Origin: an uncultured Oscillospiraceae bacterium
GTDB lineage: Bacteria; Bacillota; Clostridia; Oscillospirales; Oscillospiraceae
DNA length: 14,428 bases
NCBI GenBank assembly: GCA_944385305.1
Contig: CALWWS010000072.1
Span: forward strand, 1 to 14,428
Direction: 5' to 3'
How positions within the stretch are numbered: the first letter of the stretch is position 1; each line of letters opens with the position of its first letter. Positions 6,245 through 12,669 of this stretch are shown one piece after another. The position numbers and the translations under genes were made by a program. Under the pieces are notes generated by a model. It searched no databases. It was not told the DNA's origin and saw nothing but the letters and a program-made list of their open reading frames with translations.

Positions 6245-7174
6245 CTATGCCCCGCCCAGGGCCTTGGCAACCACCGCAAAGACCGGCAGGGAGATAATAG
6301 AGAGCAGGGTGGACAGGCTCACCATCTCCGCCTCAATCACCGGGTCCCGCCTGAACTGCTGCGCAAACATGGCGGTTGTACCCGCCGTGGGGGTGGCCAG
6401 CAGGATAACAATGGCGGAGTAGAGCATGGGGTCCAGCTTCAGGGGCACCAGTGCCAGGGCGGCCGCCAGGGGGAAAATCACCAGCTTGAACAGGGTGGCC
6501 AGGTAGAGCCGCCTGTCCCGGAATGCCGCCTTCAAATCCGCCTGGGCCATCTGGGCGCCGATGATCACCATGGCCAGAGGGGTGTTCATACTGCCCAGAA
6601 AGCTCACCGCGTCCCCCACCGTGGCGGGCAGCCTCACCGCCAGTAAAAACAGAAGCAAGCCCACCACCGTGCCCAGAATGCCCGGGTTAAGCACCGCTTT
6701 TTTCACAGAGAGCTCCTTACGTCCCCCCATGAGTACCACCCCGTGGCTCCAGTTGAGCAGGGTGAATACCGCCAGGGAGACGGTGGCATAGATCAGCCCC
6801 CGCTCTCCCAGCACCGCCCGGATCAGGGGGATGCCCATAAAGCCCACGTTGCCGTAGAGCACGCCGAAGCGCAGGGTATCCCGGGTATCCGGCGCCAACC
6901 GGCGGAAGAGGAGCATAATCACTCCGGCGTAGATCCCGTAGAGGATCAGCAGCACCACAAAGCCAACTCCCACCGTGTGGAGCAGGGCGGGGTCCTTCTC
7001 GGTCTGCAGGGCGTCCACCACCAGGCAGGGCACCACCACATAGAGCAGCAGGAAGGTGATCTGGTTGACGCTGGAGGCGCTGAGCTTGCCCGCCTTGGAG
7101 AGGAGGAAGCCCACGCCCATCATGAGAAACAGAGTGCCCACCTGACTGGCCACCAGCAGCAGATTATTCAGCAA
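6245..7174 (-). CDS. AEC family transporter (auxin efflux carrier/MdcF-like)
   Basis: This is a 309-residue integral membrane permease of the AEC superfamily, whose bacterial members are thought to move small organic acids such as malonate or malate. About ten hydrophobic helices can be seen in two halves. The conserved first-half motif YGNVGFMGIPL and the second-half NTPLAMVIIGAQMA (around 196-209) are present, as is a hydrophilic mid-loop containing GGRKELSVKK. The start is TTG at 7174 on the minus strand, chosen because GGGGGGAG lies seven bases upstream and the family's N-terminus begins here; no ATG fits. A promoter on the same strand lies about 50 bases upstream of it. It is divergent from the ABC exporter gene. 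The substrate is unknown, and no neighbouring enzyme suggests one. Confidence 0.9.
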   Translation of the reverse strand: MLNNLLLVASQVGTLFLMMGVGFLLSKAGKLSASSVNQITFLLLYVVVPCLVVDALQTEKDPALLHTVGVGFVVLLILYGIYAGVIMLLFRRLAPDTRDTLRFGVLYGNVGFMGIPLIRAVLGERGLIYATVSLAVFTLLNWSHGVVLMGGRKELSVKKAVLNPGILGTVVGLLLFLLAVRLPATVGDAVSFLGSMNTPLAMVIIGAQMAQADLKAAFRDRRLYLATLFKLVIFPLAAALALVPLKLDPMLYSAIVILLATPTAGTTAMFAQQFRRDPVIEAEMVSLSTLLSIISLPVFAVVAKALGGA

Positions 7175-7230
7175 CGGTCTGCTCCCCCCGTTCTCCCGGC
7201 GGTGAATTTTGGCACATTGGCGTATTTGTT

Positions 7231-7260
7231 ATTATATCGCCCCAAAAGCGCCCTTGTAAA
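7231..7260 (-). promoter_or_regulatory. Sigma-A promoter of the AEC gene
   Basis: On the minus strand TTTACA (7260-7255) and a perfect TATAAT (7236-7231) are 18 bases apart. The predicted start near 7225 gives a leader of about 50 bases. Its -35 lies inside a 15-bp palindrome. Confidence 0.68.
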
Positions 7261-7264
7261 GGGC
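7250..7264. promoter_or_regulatory. Palindromic operator candidate between divergent promoters
   Basis: GCCCTT-GTA-AAGGGC is a perfect 6+3+6 dyad. It covers the -35 of the AEC promoter and ends eight bases before the -35 of the ABC promoter. A protein bound here could affect both genes. The regulator is unknown, and none is encoded next to it. Confidence 0.45.
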
Positions 7265-7271
7265 CAGTTGG

Positions 7272-7301
7272 TTGACAAGGCCGCCGGCGGGGGACTATAC
7301 T
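7272..7301 (+). promoter_or_regulatory. Sigma-A promoter of the ABC exporter operon
   Basis: A perfect TTGACA (7272-7277) and TATACT (7296-7301) are separated by 18 bases. The spacer contains the self-complementary CCGCCGGCGG (7281-7290). The expected start near 7308 leaves a short leader of about 27 bases with the ribosome site in it. Confidence 0.72.
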
Positions 7302-7320
7302 AATGCTTACTGATTTGTAC

Positions 7321-7327
7321 AAGGAGG
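7321..7327 (+). promoter_or_regulatory. AAGGAGG ribosome site that decides the ABC gene start
   Basis: The near-perfect AAGGAGG ends one base before an ATG at 7329, too close to serve it, and seven bases before a second in-frame ATG at 7335. Translation should therefore begin at 7335. Confidence 0.8.
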
Positions 7328-7334
7328 CATGGTC

Positions 7335-9089
7335 ATGTCCCCTCCCCGGAAAAAGAGCGCGGGCTATCTCTCCATTTTTATCTCCTACTACAGGCCCCAC
7401 CTGAAGCTGTTTGTGCTGGATATGGTGTGCGCGCTGTGCATCTGTCTGGTGGATCTGGCCTTTCCATTCGTCTCCCGGCTGTCCATGCAGCAGCTGCTGC
7501 CCCAGCGGATGTTTGAGACCTTCTTTGCCGTGATGGCCATCCTGGTGGCGGCCTATGTGCTCAAGAGCGTCTTTTACTATATCATCACCTACTGGGGCCA
7601 CTTGCTGGGGGTGCGGATGGAGGCGGATATCCGCCGGGATCTCTTCGCCCACATGCAGCGTCTCTCCTTCTCCTTCTACGACAAAAACCGCACCGGCCAG
7701 CTGATGAGCCGGGTCACCGGCGATCTCTTTGAGATCACCGAGCTGGCCCACCACGGCCCGGAGGATCTCTTCATCTCCTCGGTCACCCTCATCGGCGCCT
7801 TTGTGATCATGCTCACCATCCGCTGGCAGCTGGCCCTGGTGGTGTTCGCTGTGGTGCCCCTGTTCATCCTCTTCACCGTCTTCTCCCGCAAGCGGATGAT
7901 GCGGGCCTCCACCGAGGTGAAGGCCAAGCTGGCGGGAATCAACGGGGAGGTGGAGTCCTCTATCTCCGGAATGCGCACCGCCAAGGCCTTTGCCAATGAG
8001 GACGCGGAGCAGGAGAAGTTCCGCAAGGCCAACGACCAGTTCCGGGGGGCCAAGCGGGGCTACTACAAGGCCATGGCCACCTACCAGTCCGGCCTGGAGT
8101 TCTGCATGGGGATTATGAGCGTGCTGGTCATTGCCTGCGGCGGCTTTCTCATCATGCGGGGGGGCATGGACTATGTGGATCTCATCACCTTCTCCCTGTA
8201 TGTGACCACCTTCATCACCCCCGTGCGCAAGCTCTCCGCCTTTGTGGAGCAGTATATGCAGGGCATGGCGGGCTTCAAGCGCTTTGTGGAGCTGATGCAG
8301 GTGCAGCCCGACATTGAGGACGCCCCCGACGCCCGGGACATCGGGCCGGTGAAGGGGGATATTCTGGTGGATCACGTCACCTTCCGCTACGAGCCGGAGG
8401 CCGAGCCGGTGCTCCGGGACGTGACCCTGCACATCCGCCCCGGGGAGACGGTGGCGGTGGTGGGCCCCTCCGGGGGCGGCAAATCCACCCTGTGCCAGCT
8501 CATCCCCCGCTTTTACGACGTGAGCGAGGGGAGGATTCTGGTGGACGGCCAGGACGTGCGCCAGCTCAAGCAGCACGCCCTGCGGGAGAATATCGGCATC
8601 GTCCAGCAGGACGTGTTCCTCTTTGCGGGCACCATCTACGACAACATCCGCTACGGCCGGCCGGACGCCACCCAGGCGGAGATTGTGGAGGCAGCCAAAA
8701 AGGCGGAGATCTACGAAGATATCCTGGAAATGCCCGACGGCTTCCAGACCCAGGTGGGGGAGCGGGGGGTGCTCCTCTCCGGCGGGCAGAAGCAGCGCAT
8801 CAGCATCGCCCGCATTTTCCTGAAAAATCCCCCTATCCTGATTCTGGACGAGGCCACCTCCGCCCTGGACAGCGTCACCGAGGCCCGCATCCAGTCCGCC
8901 TTTGACCAGCTGGCCGTGGGGCGCACCACCCTCATCATTGCCCACCGGCTGTCCACCATCCGCTCTGCCGGGCGGATTCTGGTCATCGACCACGCGGGCA
9001 TCGAGGAGGAGGGCACTCACCAGGAGCTGATGGAGCGGGGCGGGGAGTATGCCAGACTCTACCGTACCCAGCAGTCTGTCTCCATATAG
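7335..9089 (+). CDS. ABC exporter half-transporter (membrane domain fused to ATPase)
   Basis: This is a 584-residue exporter with six membrane helices (about 20-305) fused to a nucleotide-binding domain (about 342-580); it should work as a dimer in the cytoplasmic membrane. The ATPase motifs are complete: Walker A GPSGGGKS (377-384), Q-loop Gln425, signature LSGGQ (481-485), Walker B ILILDE (501-506, catalytic Glu506) and the switch His537 in IIAHRLS. The intracellular coupling segment [17 protein letters not shown] (114-130) is typical of MsbA/lipid- or multidrug-type exporters. With one half-transporter and no second ABC gene beside it, a homodimer is most likely. The substrate is unknown. 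It is the first gene of an operon with ylmH (16 bases downstream) and the DUF896 gene, an unusual set. Confidence 0.93.
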   Translation: MSPPRKKSAGYLSIFISYYRPHLKLFVLDMVCALCICLVDLAFPFVSRLSMQQLLPQRMFETFFAVMAILVAAYVLKSVFYYIITYWGHLLGVRMEADIRRDLFAHMQRLSFSFYDKNRTGQLMSRVTGDLFEITELAHHGPEDLFISSVTLIGAFVIMLTIRWQLALVVFAVVPLFILFTVFSRKRMMRASTEVKAKLAGINGEVESSISGMRTAKAFANEDAEQEKFRKANDQFRGAKRGYYKAMATYQSGLEFCMGIMSVLVIACGGFLIMRGGMDYVDLITFSLYVTTFITPVRKLSAFVEQYMQGMAGFKRFVELMQVQPDIEDAPDARDIGPVKGDILVDHVTFRYEPEAEPVLRDVTLHIRPGETVAVVGPSGGGKSTLCQLIPRFYDVSEGRILVDGQDVRQLKQHALRENIGIVQQDVFLFAGTIYDNIRYGRPDATQAEIVEAAKKAEIYEDILEMPDGFQTQVGERGVLLSGGQKQRISIARIFLKNPPILILDEATSALDSVTEARIQSAFDQLAVGRTTLIIAHRLSTIRSAGRILVIDHAGIEEEGTHQELMERGGEYARLYRTQQSVSI

Positions 9090-9105
9090 GGGGGTGGCAG
9101 ATACC

Positions 9106-9903
9106 ATGACCAAGACAGAGCTGTTAAACCGCTGTGCCCAGAGCGGGGAGGAGCGAGTGCTCCTGGCCCGGGTGCTGGACCGGCTGGAGACCGCCCGGCA
9201 GCGGAATATCCCCGCCCACACCGGCTTTCTCTCCCCCCAGCAGCGCGCCGCGGTGGAGGGGCTGCTCCAGGCCGCCGGCAATCCCCGGCATCTGTTCACC
9301 GGGGGCTTTGACGGGGCGGAGCGGTGCATCTGCGCCTTTCTGCCCGACTGGATGGAGGAGGAGGACTTTCTGGCCGACCCGGAGGGGCCCATCTGCGCCC
9401 TGCGCTGTACCTTTCCGGCGGACAGCGGCCTGTCCCACAGGGACTTTCTGGGGGCCATCCTGGGCCTGGGGCTGGATCGGGAGAAGATCGGGGATCTGCT
9501 GGTGGACCGGGAGAGCTGTCAGATCCTCCTGCTGCGGGAGCTGGAGGAGTTTCTCCTGCTCCACCTGGATCAGGCCGGGCGGGTGCGCCTCAAGCTGGCC
9601 CCCTGCCCGCTGGATCAGCTCAACCCCCCTGCGCCCCAGGTAAAGGAGATCCGGGACACGGTGGGCTCCCTGCGGCTGGACGCGGTGGCCGCCTCCGGCT
9701 TCTCCCTGTCCCGGGGGAGGGCGGCGGACTTCATCAGTGCGGGGAAGGTACAGCTCAACCACCGGGAGTGCCTCAAGCCCGACCGGGCGGTGGCCCAGGG
9801 GGACGTGATCTCCTGCCGGGGACTGGGCAAGTGCGTGCTCACCCAGGTGGGCGGCCCCTCCAAAAAGGGGCGGATTATGATTGTATTGGAGCGATATGTG
9901 TGA
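9106..9903 (+). CDS. ylmH: YlmH-type S4-domain RNA-binding protein
   Basis: This is a 265-residue protein of the YlmH family: an N-terminal family-specific region (about 1-175) and a C-terminal S4 RNA-binding domain (about 187-245, with LSRGRAADFISAGKVQLNH). B. subtilis YlmH binds the large ribosomal subunit and can take part in ribosome-associated quality control (alanine tailing), related in role to RqcP. The function is assigned by family, not shown here. The start is ATG at 9106; the frame is open 19 codons further up, but that stretch overlaps the ABC gene and lacks a ribosome site, whereas a G-rich AGGGGGGTGG precedes 9106. In many Firmicutes ylmH sits in the sepF-divIVA cell-division cluster; here it lies behind an ABC exporter. 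It overlaps the next gene by one base (TGATG). Confidence 0.9.
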   Translation: MTKTELLNRCAQSGEERVLLARVLDRLETARQRNIPAHTGFLSPQQRAAVEGLLQAAGNPRHLFTGGFDGAERCICAFLPDWMEEEDFLADPEGPICALRCTFPADSGLSHRDFLGAILGLGLDREKIGDLLVDRESCQILLLRELEEFLLLHLDQAGRVRLKLAPCPLDQLNPPAPQVKEIRDTVGSLRLDAVAASGFSLSRGRAADFISAGKVQLNHRECLKPDRAVAQGDVISCRGLGKCVLTQVGGPSKKGRIMIVLERYV

Positions 9904-10109
9904 TGGATCAGGCTAAAATCGACCGCATCAACGCCCTGGCCAAAAAGGCCAAAAGCCCGGAGGGTCTCACCCCGGAGGAGGAGGCGGAGCGGGCCGCCCT
10001 GCGCAGGGAGTATGTGGCGGCCTACCGGGAGAGCCTGGTGGCCCAGCTGGAGAGTATCCGCATTGTGGAGCCCGACGGCACCAAGCACCGCCTGCCCAAA
10101 AAGGACTGA
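9903..10109 (+). CDS. Small DUF896 (UPF0291, YnzC-like) protein
   Basis: This is a 68-residue, highly charged, mostly helical protein of the DUF896 family, the same group as B. subtilis YnzC, a cytosolic protein with no settled function. Family marks are the opening KIDRINALAKKAK, the LTPEEEAERAALRREY linker that joins two helices, and the LESIRIVEPDGTKHRL end. The ATG at 9903 shares its A with the ylmH stop (TGATG), so translation is probably coupled to ylmH; a GGAG lies about 11 bases upstream. YnzC in B. subtilis belongs to the LexA-controlled yneA operon. The present neighbours do not reproduce that setting, and no LexA box was seen here. A terminator begins at the last base of the stop. 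Confidence 0.9.
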   Translation: MDQAKIDRINALAKKAKSPEGLTPEEEAERAALRREYVAAYRESLVAQLESIRIVEPDGTKHRLPKKD

Positions 10110-10140
10110 AAAAGCGCCGCCCATCAGGGCGGCGCTTTTT
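10109..10140. terminator. Bidirectional terminator shared by the DUF896 and DUF1294 genes
   Basis: A perfect 14-bp stem pairs 10109-10122 with 10127-10140 (core GCGCCGCCC, loop ATCA). Five A precede and five T end it, so it functions on both strands. It overlaps the last base of the DUF896 stop and two bases of the DUF1294 stop, a very compact convergent junction. Confidence 0.93.
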
Positions 10141-10432
10141 ACTGAAATTTTAAGACAAGCCATATTACCAGAGCAATCTGGGCGATCAAAATGGCGGGCA
10201 GGCCGAACTTGAAGTACCAGTGGCGGGTCTTGTGGCGGAACAGCCGCATGCCCAGAATAGCCCCCGGGCTGCCCCCAATCAGGGCCAGAATAAAAAATGT
10301 GGCCTCCCGGATGCGCCATCTGTCCAGCCTGGCCCGGCGCTTGTCTATCCCCATGGCGGCAAAGGCAATTACGCTGAGGGCCAGCACCCACAGCCCCAGC
10401 CAGAACCACCCGCTGTGCAGCCACTGACTCAT
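10139..10432 (-). CDS. DUF1294 family membrane protein
   Basis: This is a 97-residue protein with two to three hydrophobic helices (about 9-28, 44-62 and 76-94) and the DUF1294 marks: AAMGIDKRRA after the first helix, RIRE before the second, and GGSPGAILGMRLFRHKT between the second and third. The family has no known function and sometimes occurs fused to cold-shock domains, which is not the case here. The ATG at 10432 overlaps the stop of the upstream C39-like gene as ATGA. A longer frame from 10480 would run inside that gene and is not supported. The tight overlap suggests the two proteins are made together, and perhaps that the membrane protein is linked to the peptidase-like protein. Confidence 0.9.
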   Translation of the reverse strand: MSQWLHSGWFWLGLWVLALSVIAFAAMGIDKRRARLDRWRIREATFFILALIGGSPGAILGMRLFRHKTRHWYFKFGLPAILIAQIALVIWLVLKFQ

Positions 10433-11052
10433 ACCGTCACCCGCACAAATCCGCCCCGCTTTTTCGTGGTGGCATACCACAGGGCCAGGTCGATGTCAAA
10501 CTCTCTGCCGCTGTCCAGAATGGTCACCCTGTCCCCCTCCATGGCGATGATGGTCACCCAGTGCCACCAGTCCAGCTCCTTCACCTTGCCCCGGCACAGG
10601 TTGAGAAAGGCCACCGGGCACTCCTCCTCCAGCCCGGCCCGGACAAAGGCGGCGGCCTGGGCAAAGTCAGGGCGCTTGGTGCGGGCGGCGGGCACCTCAA
10701 ACACCAGAGAGGTGAGGGAAATTCCAGCCGCCGCGGCGTAGTCCGCCATGCCCTGGGCCATCCGCTCCGGCCGGTTGAGGCCGTGGCTGGCGGGGGTCAC
10801 ATAGTCCCACACCCGGCACATCAGCCCGGTAAAGGCCTGCCGGTCCTCCGCCCTCTGGGGGCACAGGGGCCGCAATTCCGGCCGGACGGCGGCCAGGTAG
10901 GAGAAGATCACCGACGCCGCCGTGGGGCCGCACCCCGCCCGGCGCTGCCAGAAGTCGGGGTACCAGTCCTGATCCGCCCCCCGGGTCACCTGCCCGTCAG
11001 GCCCGGCGATATCAAAGAGCTCCGGGTGGGAGAGAGAAATTCTGGTCTCCAA
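10429..11052 (-). CDS. Cytosolic C39-like cysteine peptidase domain protein
   Basis: This 207-residue protein has the order of residues seen in papain-like C39/C39_2 peptidases: AGCGPTAASVI with Cys41, DWWHWVTI with His164 and VTILDSG with Asp180. This supports a cysteine peptidase or a related transamidase fold, but the match is by motif only. There is no signal peptide, membrane segment or ABC transporter domain, so it is not a bacteriocin-leader-processing exporter and should stay in the cytosol. The substrate is unknown. The start is a TTG at 11052 on the minus strand with AGAAAGG ten bases upstream; no in-frame ATG or GTG lies before the core. It follows the MATE gene by 51 bases and overlaps the DUF1294 gene by ATGA. 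Confidence 0.75.
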   Translation of the reverse strand: METRISLSHPELFDIAGPDGQVTRGADQDWYPDFWQRRAGCGPTAASVIFSYLAAVRPELRPLCPQRAEDRQAFTGLMCRVWDYVTPASHGLNRPERMAQGMADYAAAAGISLTSLVFEVPAARTKRPDFAQAAAFVRAGLEEECPVAFLNLCRGKVKELDWWHWVTIIAMEGDRVTILDSGREFDIDLALWYATTKKRGGFVRVTV

Positions 11053-11088
11053 ATCACATCTGCCTTTCTGGGGAGAGCTTCCGGTTTC

Positions 11089-11097
11089 AGTATACCA
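11089..11097 (-). promoter_or_regulatory. Possible extended -10 promoter before the C39-like gene
   Basis: On the minus strand TGGTATACT gives a TGn-extended -10 (TATACT at 11094-11089). There is no -35 at the right distance; a TTGACG lies only seven bases away, too near. If used, it would give the C39-like and DUF1294 genes a transcript of their own, starting near 11082, in addition to read-through from the MATE gene. Confidence 0.35.
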
Positions 11098-11103
11098 GCC
11101 CCG

Positions 11104-12474
11104 TCAAGTCCCGCCGCCCGTCTCCTCCCGGGGCGCCAGCCAGCGGCCCCAGCGGTAGTAGATGCACATGGCCACGGTGGTGACCGTCCAGGTAATGGGG
11201 TAGCTGGCCTCCACGGTGTACACGGTGTGGTGGACGGGCACCACAAAAAACAGCCACAGCAGGCGCAGCACGCACACCCCGAAGACCGAGATGAGCATGG
11301 GGATCATGGACTTGCCCGCCCCCCGAATGGCGCCGGAGAGCAGCTCGATGAGCACATAGGTAATGTAGGTGGGCACCAAAAAGCGCACCATCTCCACCCC
11401 GATGTCCAGCACCTGGGCGTCAGGGGTGAAGATGGAGAGAATGGGCCGGGCAAACACCGCCATGGCCGCGCTGAGCACCACGGTAAAGCCGGCGCTCATC
11501 CAGGCGGACACCTTCACCCCCTGCCTGAGCCGGTCATACTTGCCCGCCCCATAGTTCTGCCCGGCAAAGGTGGTGAGGGCCAGGCCCATGGCGTTGATGG
11601 ACATCCAGAAGATCACGTCCATCTTTCCATAGGCCGTCCAGGCGGCCACCGTATCGGTGCCGAAGGTGTTGATGGCGGCCTGGATGACAATGTTGGACAG
11701 GTTGTACATCACCGACTGCAGGGCGGCGGGGGTGCCCACCTGCAGGGTGGCCCTCAGGGGCTGAGCCTGTATGGAGAGCATACGGGGAAAGAGCTGGTAG
11801 CTCTGCCCGTGGGAGCGCATGAGGGAGATCACCACCAGCACGGCGGAGAGCACCTGGGAGGCTACCGTGGCAATGGCCACACCGGCCACCCCCAGGCGGA
11901 AGCCCAGCACCAGGACCAGATCCAACACAATGTTGCACCCCGAGGCGGCTATGAGGAAGTAGAGAGGCCGGCGGGAGTCCCCCACCGCCCGGAGCACGCC
12001 GGTACCCATGTTGTAGATTACATTGGGTATCATTCCAAGAAAATATACCCGCAGGTATAATACCGCGCCGGGCATGGCCTCCGCTGTGGTGCCCATGGCG
12101 GAGAGCACCCAGGGGGTGAGCAGTACCCCGCACACCATAAAGACGGCCCCGATAATCACCGACAAAAGCATGGCGGTATGTACGCCCCGGGAGACCTCCT
12201 CCCCCCGCCGGGCGCCGTAGTGCTGGGCGATGGTGACCACCGCGCCGCTGGCCAGGCCGGTGAAGATACCCACCGTCAGGTTGACCACCGTGCCGGTGGA
12301 ACCCACTGCCGCCAGGGCGGTCTTGCCCACAAAGCGGCCCACCACCACCGTATCTACCGTGTTGTACAGTTGCTGAAAAAAGGTGCCGAACCACAGGGGG
12401 AAGAAGAAGGCCAGCAGTTGCTTCCAAATCACTCCCTGGGTAATGTCTCCGCTCGTCTGACGCAGCACGCCCAT
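11104..12474 (-). CDS. MATE family efflux transporter
   Basis: This is a 456-residue membrane protein with about twelve helices in two related halves, of the MATE (MatE/NorM/DinF) group that exports cationic drugs or metabolites in exchange for H+ or Na+. Typical marks are LFFPLWFGTFFQQLYNTVD-like text at the start of helix 1, VVVGRFVGKTALAAVG, and in the second half GLALTTFAGQNYGAGK, which repeats the first-half AQHYGARRG site. The length fits the family. The reading frame is open up to 12555, but a promoter lies across 12527-12555, so the Met at 12474 is chosen. The site AGGTGGG is very near this ATG, and a GTG two codons later is better spaced, so the exact start is uncertain by two residues. 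It is probably the first gene of an operon with the C39-like and DUF1294 genes. Confidence 0.92.
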   Translation of the reverse strand: MGVLRQTSGDITQGVIWKQLLAFFFPLWFGTFFQQLYNTVDTVVVGRFVGKTALAAVGSTGTVVNLTVGIFTGLASGAVVTIAQHYGARRGEEVSRGVHTAMLLSVIIGAVFMVCGVLLTPWVLSAMGTTAEAMPGAVLYLRVYFLGMIPNVIYNMGTGVLRAVGDSRRPLYFLIAASGCNIVLDLVLVLGFRLGVAGVAIATVASQVLSAVLVVISLMRSHGQSYQLFPRMLSIQAQPLRATLQVGTPAALQSVMYNLSNIVIQAAINTFGTDTVAAWTAYGKMDVIFWMSINAMGLALTTFAGQNYGAGKYDRLRQGVKVSAWMSAGFTVVLSAAMAVFARPILSIFTPDAQVLDIGVEMVRFLVPTYITYVLIELLSGAIRGAGKSMIPMLISVFGVCVLRLLWLFFVVPVHHTVYTVEASYPITWTVTTVAMCIYYRWGRWLAPREETGGGT

Positions 12475-12498
12475 ATCCCACCTAACCGGCGAAAATAA

Positions 12499-12517
12499 GA
12501 CGCGCCCGGCGCGCGTC
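12499..12517 (-). promoter_or_regulatory. Inverted repeat at the 5' end of the MATE transcript
   Basis: GACGCGC (12499-12505) and GCGCGTC (12511-12517) form a perfect 7-bp dyad with a 5-base centre. It falls within the first 25 bases of the predicted MATE message (start near 12520), so it is either an operator just downstream of the promoter or a 5' stem in the RNA. Confidence 0.45.
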
Positions 12518-12526
12518 ATACACGGC

Positions 12527-12555
12527 ATTCTACACGCTTTCTCCCGGAAAGGCAA
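12527..12555 (-). promoter_or_regulatory. Sigma-A promoter of the MATE gene
   Basis: On the minus strand TTGCCT (12555-12550) and TAGAAT (12532-12527) are 17 bases apart. It aligns without gaps with the ychF promoter on the other strand, which strengthens both calls. Confidence 0.65.
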
Positions 12556-12617
12556 GGGGCTTTCTCCCCATTTTCTCTCCGGGGGGCAACATTTTCCCCT
12601 TCCCCTTGTATTTCCGG
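12544..12617. repeat. Inverted pair of 16-base elements over two divergent -35 boxes
   Basis: The minus-strand copy (12559-12544) reads CCCCTTGCCTTTCCGG and the plus-strand copy (12602-12617) reads CCCCTTGTATTTCCGG: 14 of 16 bases agree. Each copy contains the -35 hexamer of its own promoter at the same offset, and the two face away from each other with 42 bases between them. Confidence 0.7.
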
Positions 12618-12634
12618 CCTTTGTCCGATATAAT
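12606..12634 (+). promoter_or_regulatory. Sigma-A promoter of ychF
   Basis: TTGTAT (12606-12611) and a perfect TATAAT (12629-12634) are 17 bases apart. The expected start near 12641 gives a leader of about 29 bases containing the AAAGAGGG ribosome site (12653-12660). Confidence 0.75.
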
Positions 12635-12669
12635 ATGAGGGCGAATTTACCGAAAGAGGGTACGGATAC

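Noticed and set aside
9049..9105. 19-codon N-terminal extension of YlmH
   Set aside because: It overlaps the ABC gene, has no ribosome site, and family members begin near the MTKTELL start at 9106.
7164..9458. 764-codon open frame on the minus strand opposite the ABC gene
   Set aside because: It is the shadow of a GC-rich gene. It is rich in His, Gly, Leu and Gln, has no domain and runs across three plus-strand features.
10433..10480. 16-residue N-terminal extension of the DUF1294 protein
   Set aside because: The ATGA overlap at 10429-10432 gives a coupled start exactly where family members begin.
11089..11107. TTGACG near TATACT as a full promoter before the C39-like gene
   Set aside because: The two boxes are only seven bases apart, so they cannot form a -35/-10 pair. 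Only the extended -10 is kept, at low confidence.
10561..12060. 499-codon plus-strand frame opposite the MATE and C39-like genes
   Set aside because: It crosses the junction of two real genes and is a His/Gly/Gln-rich shadow.
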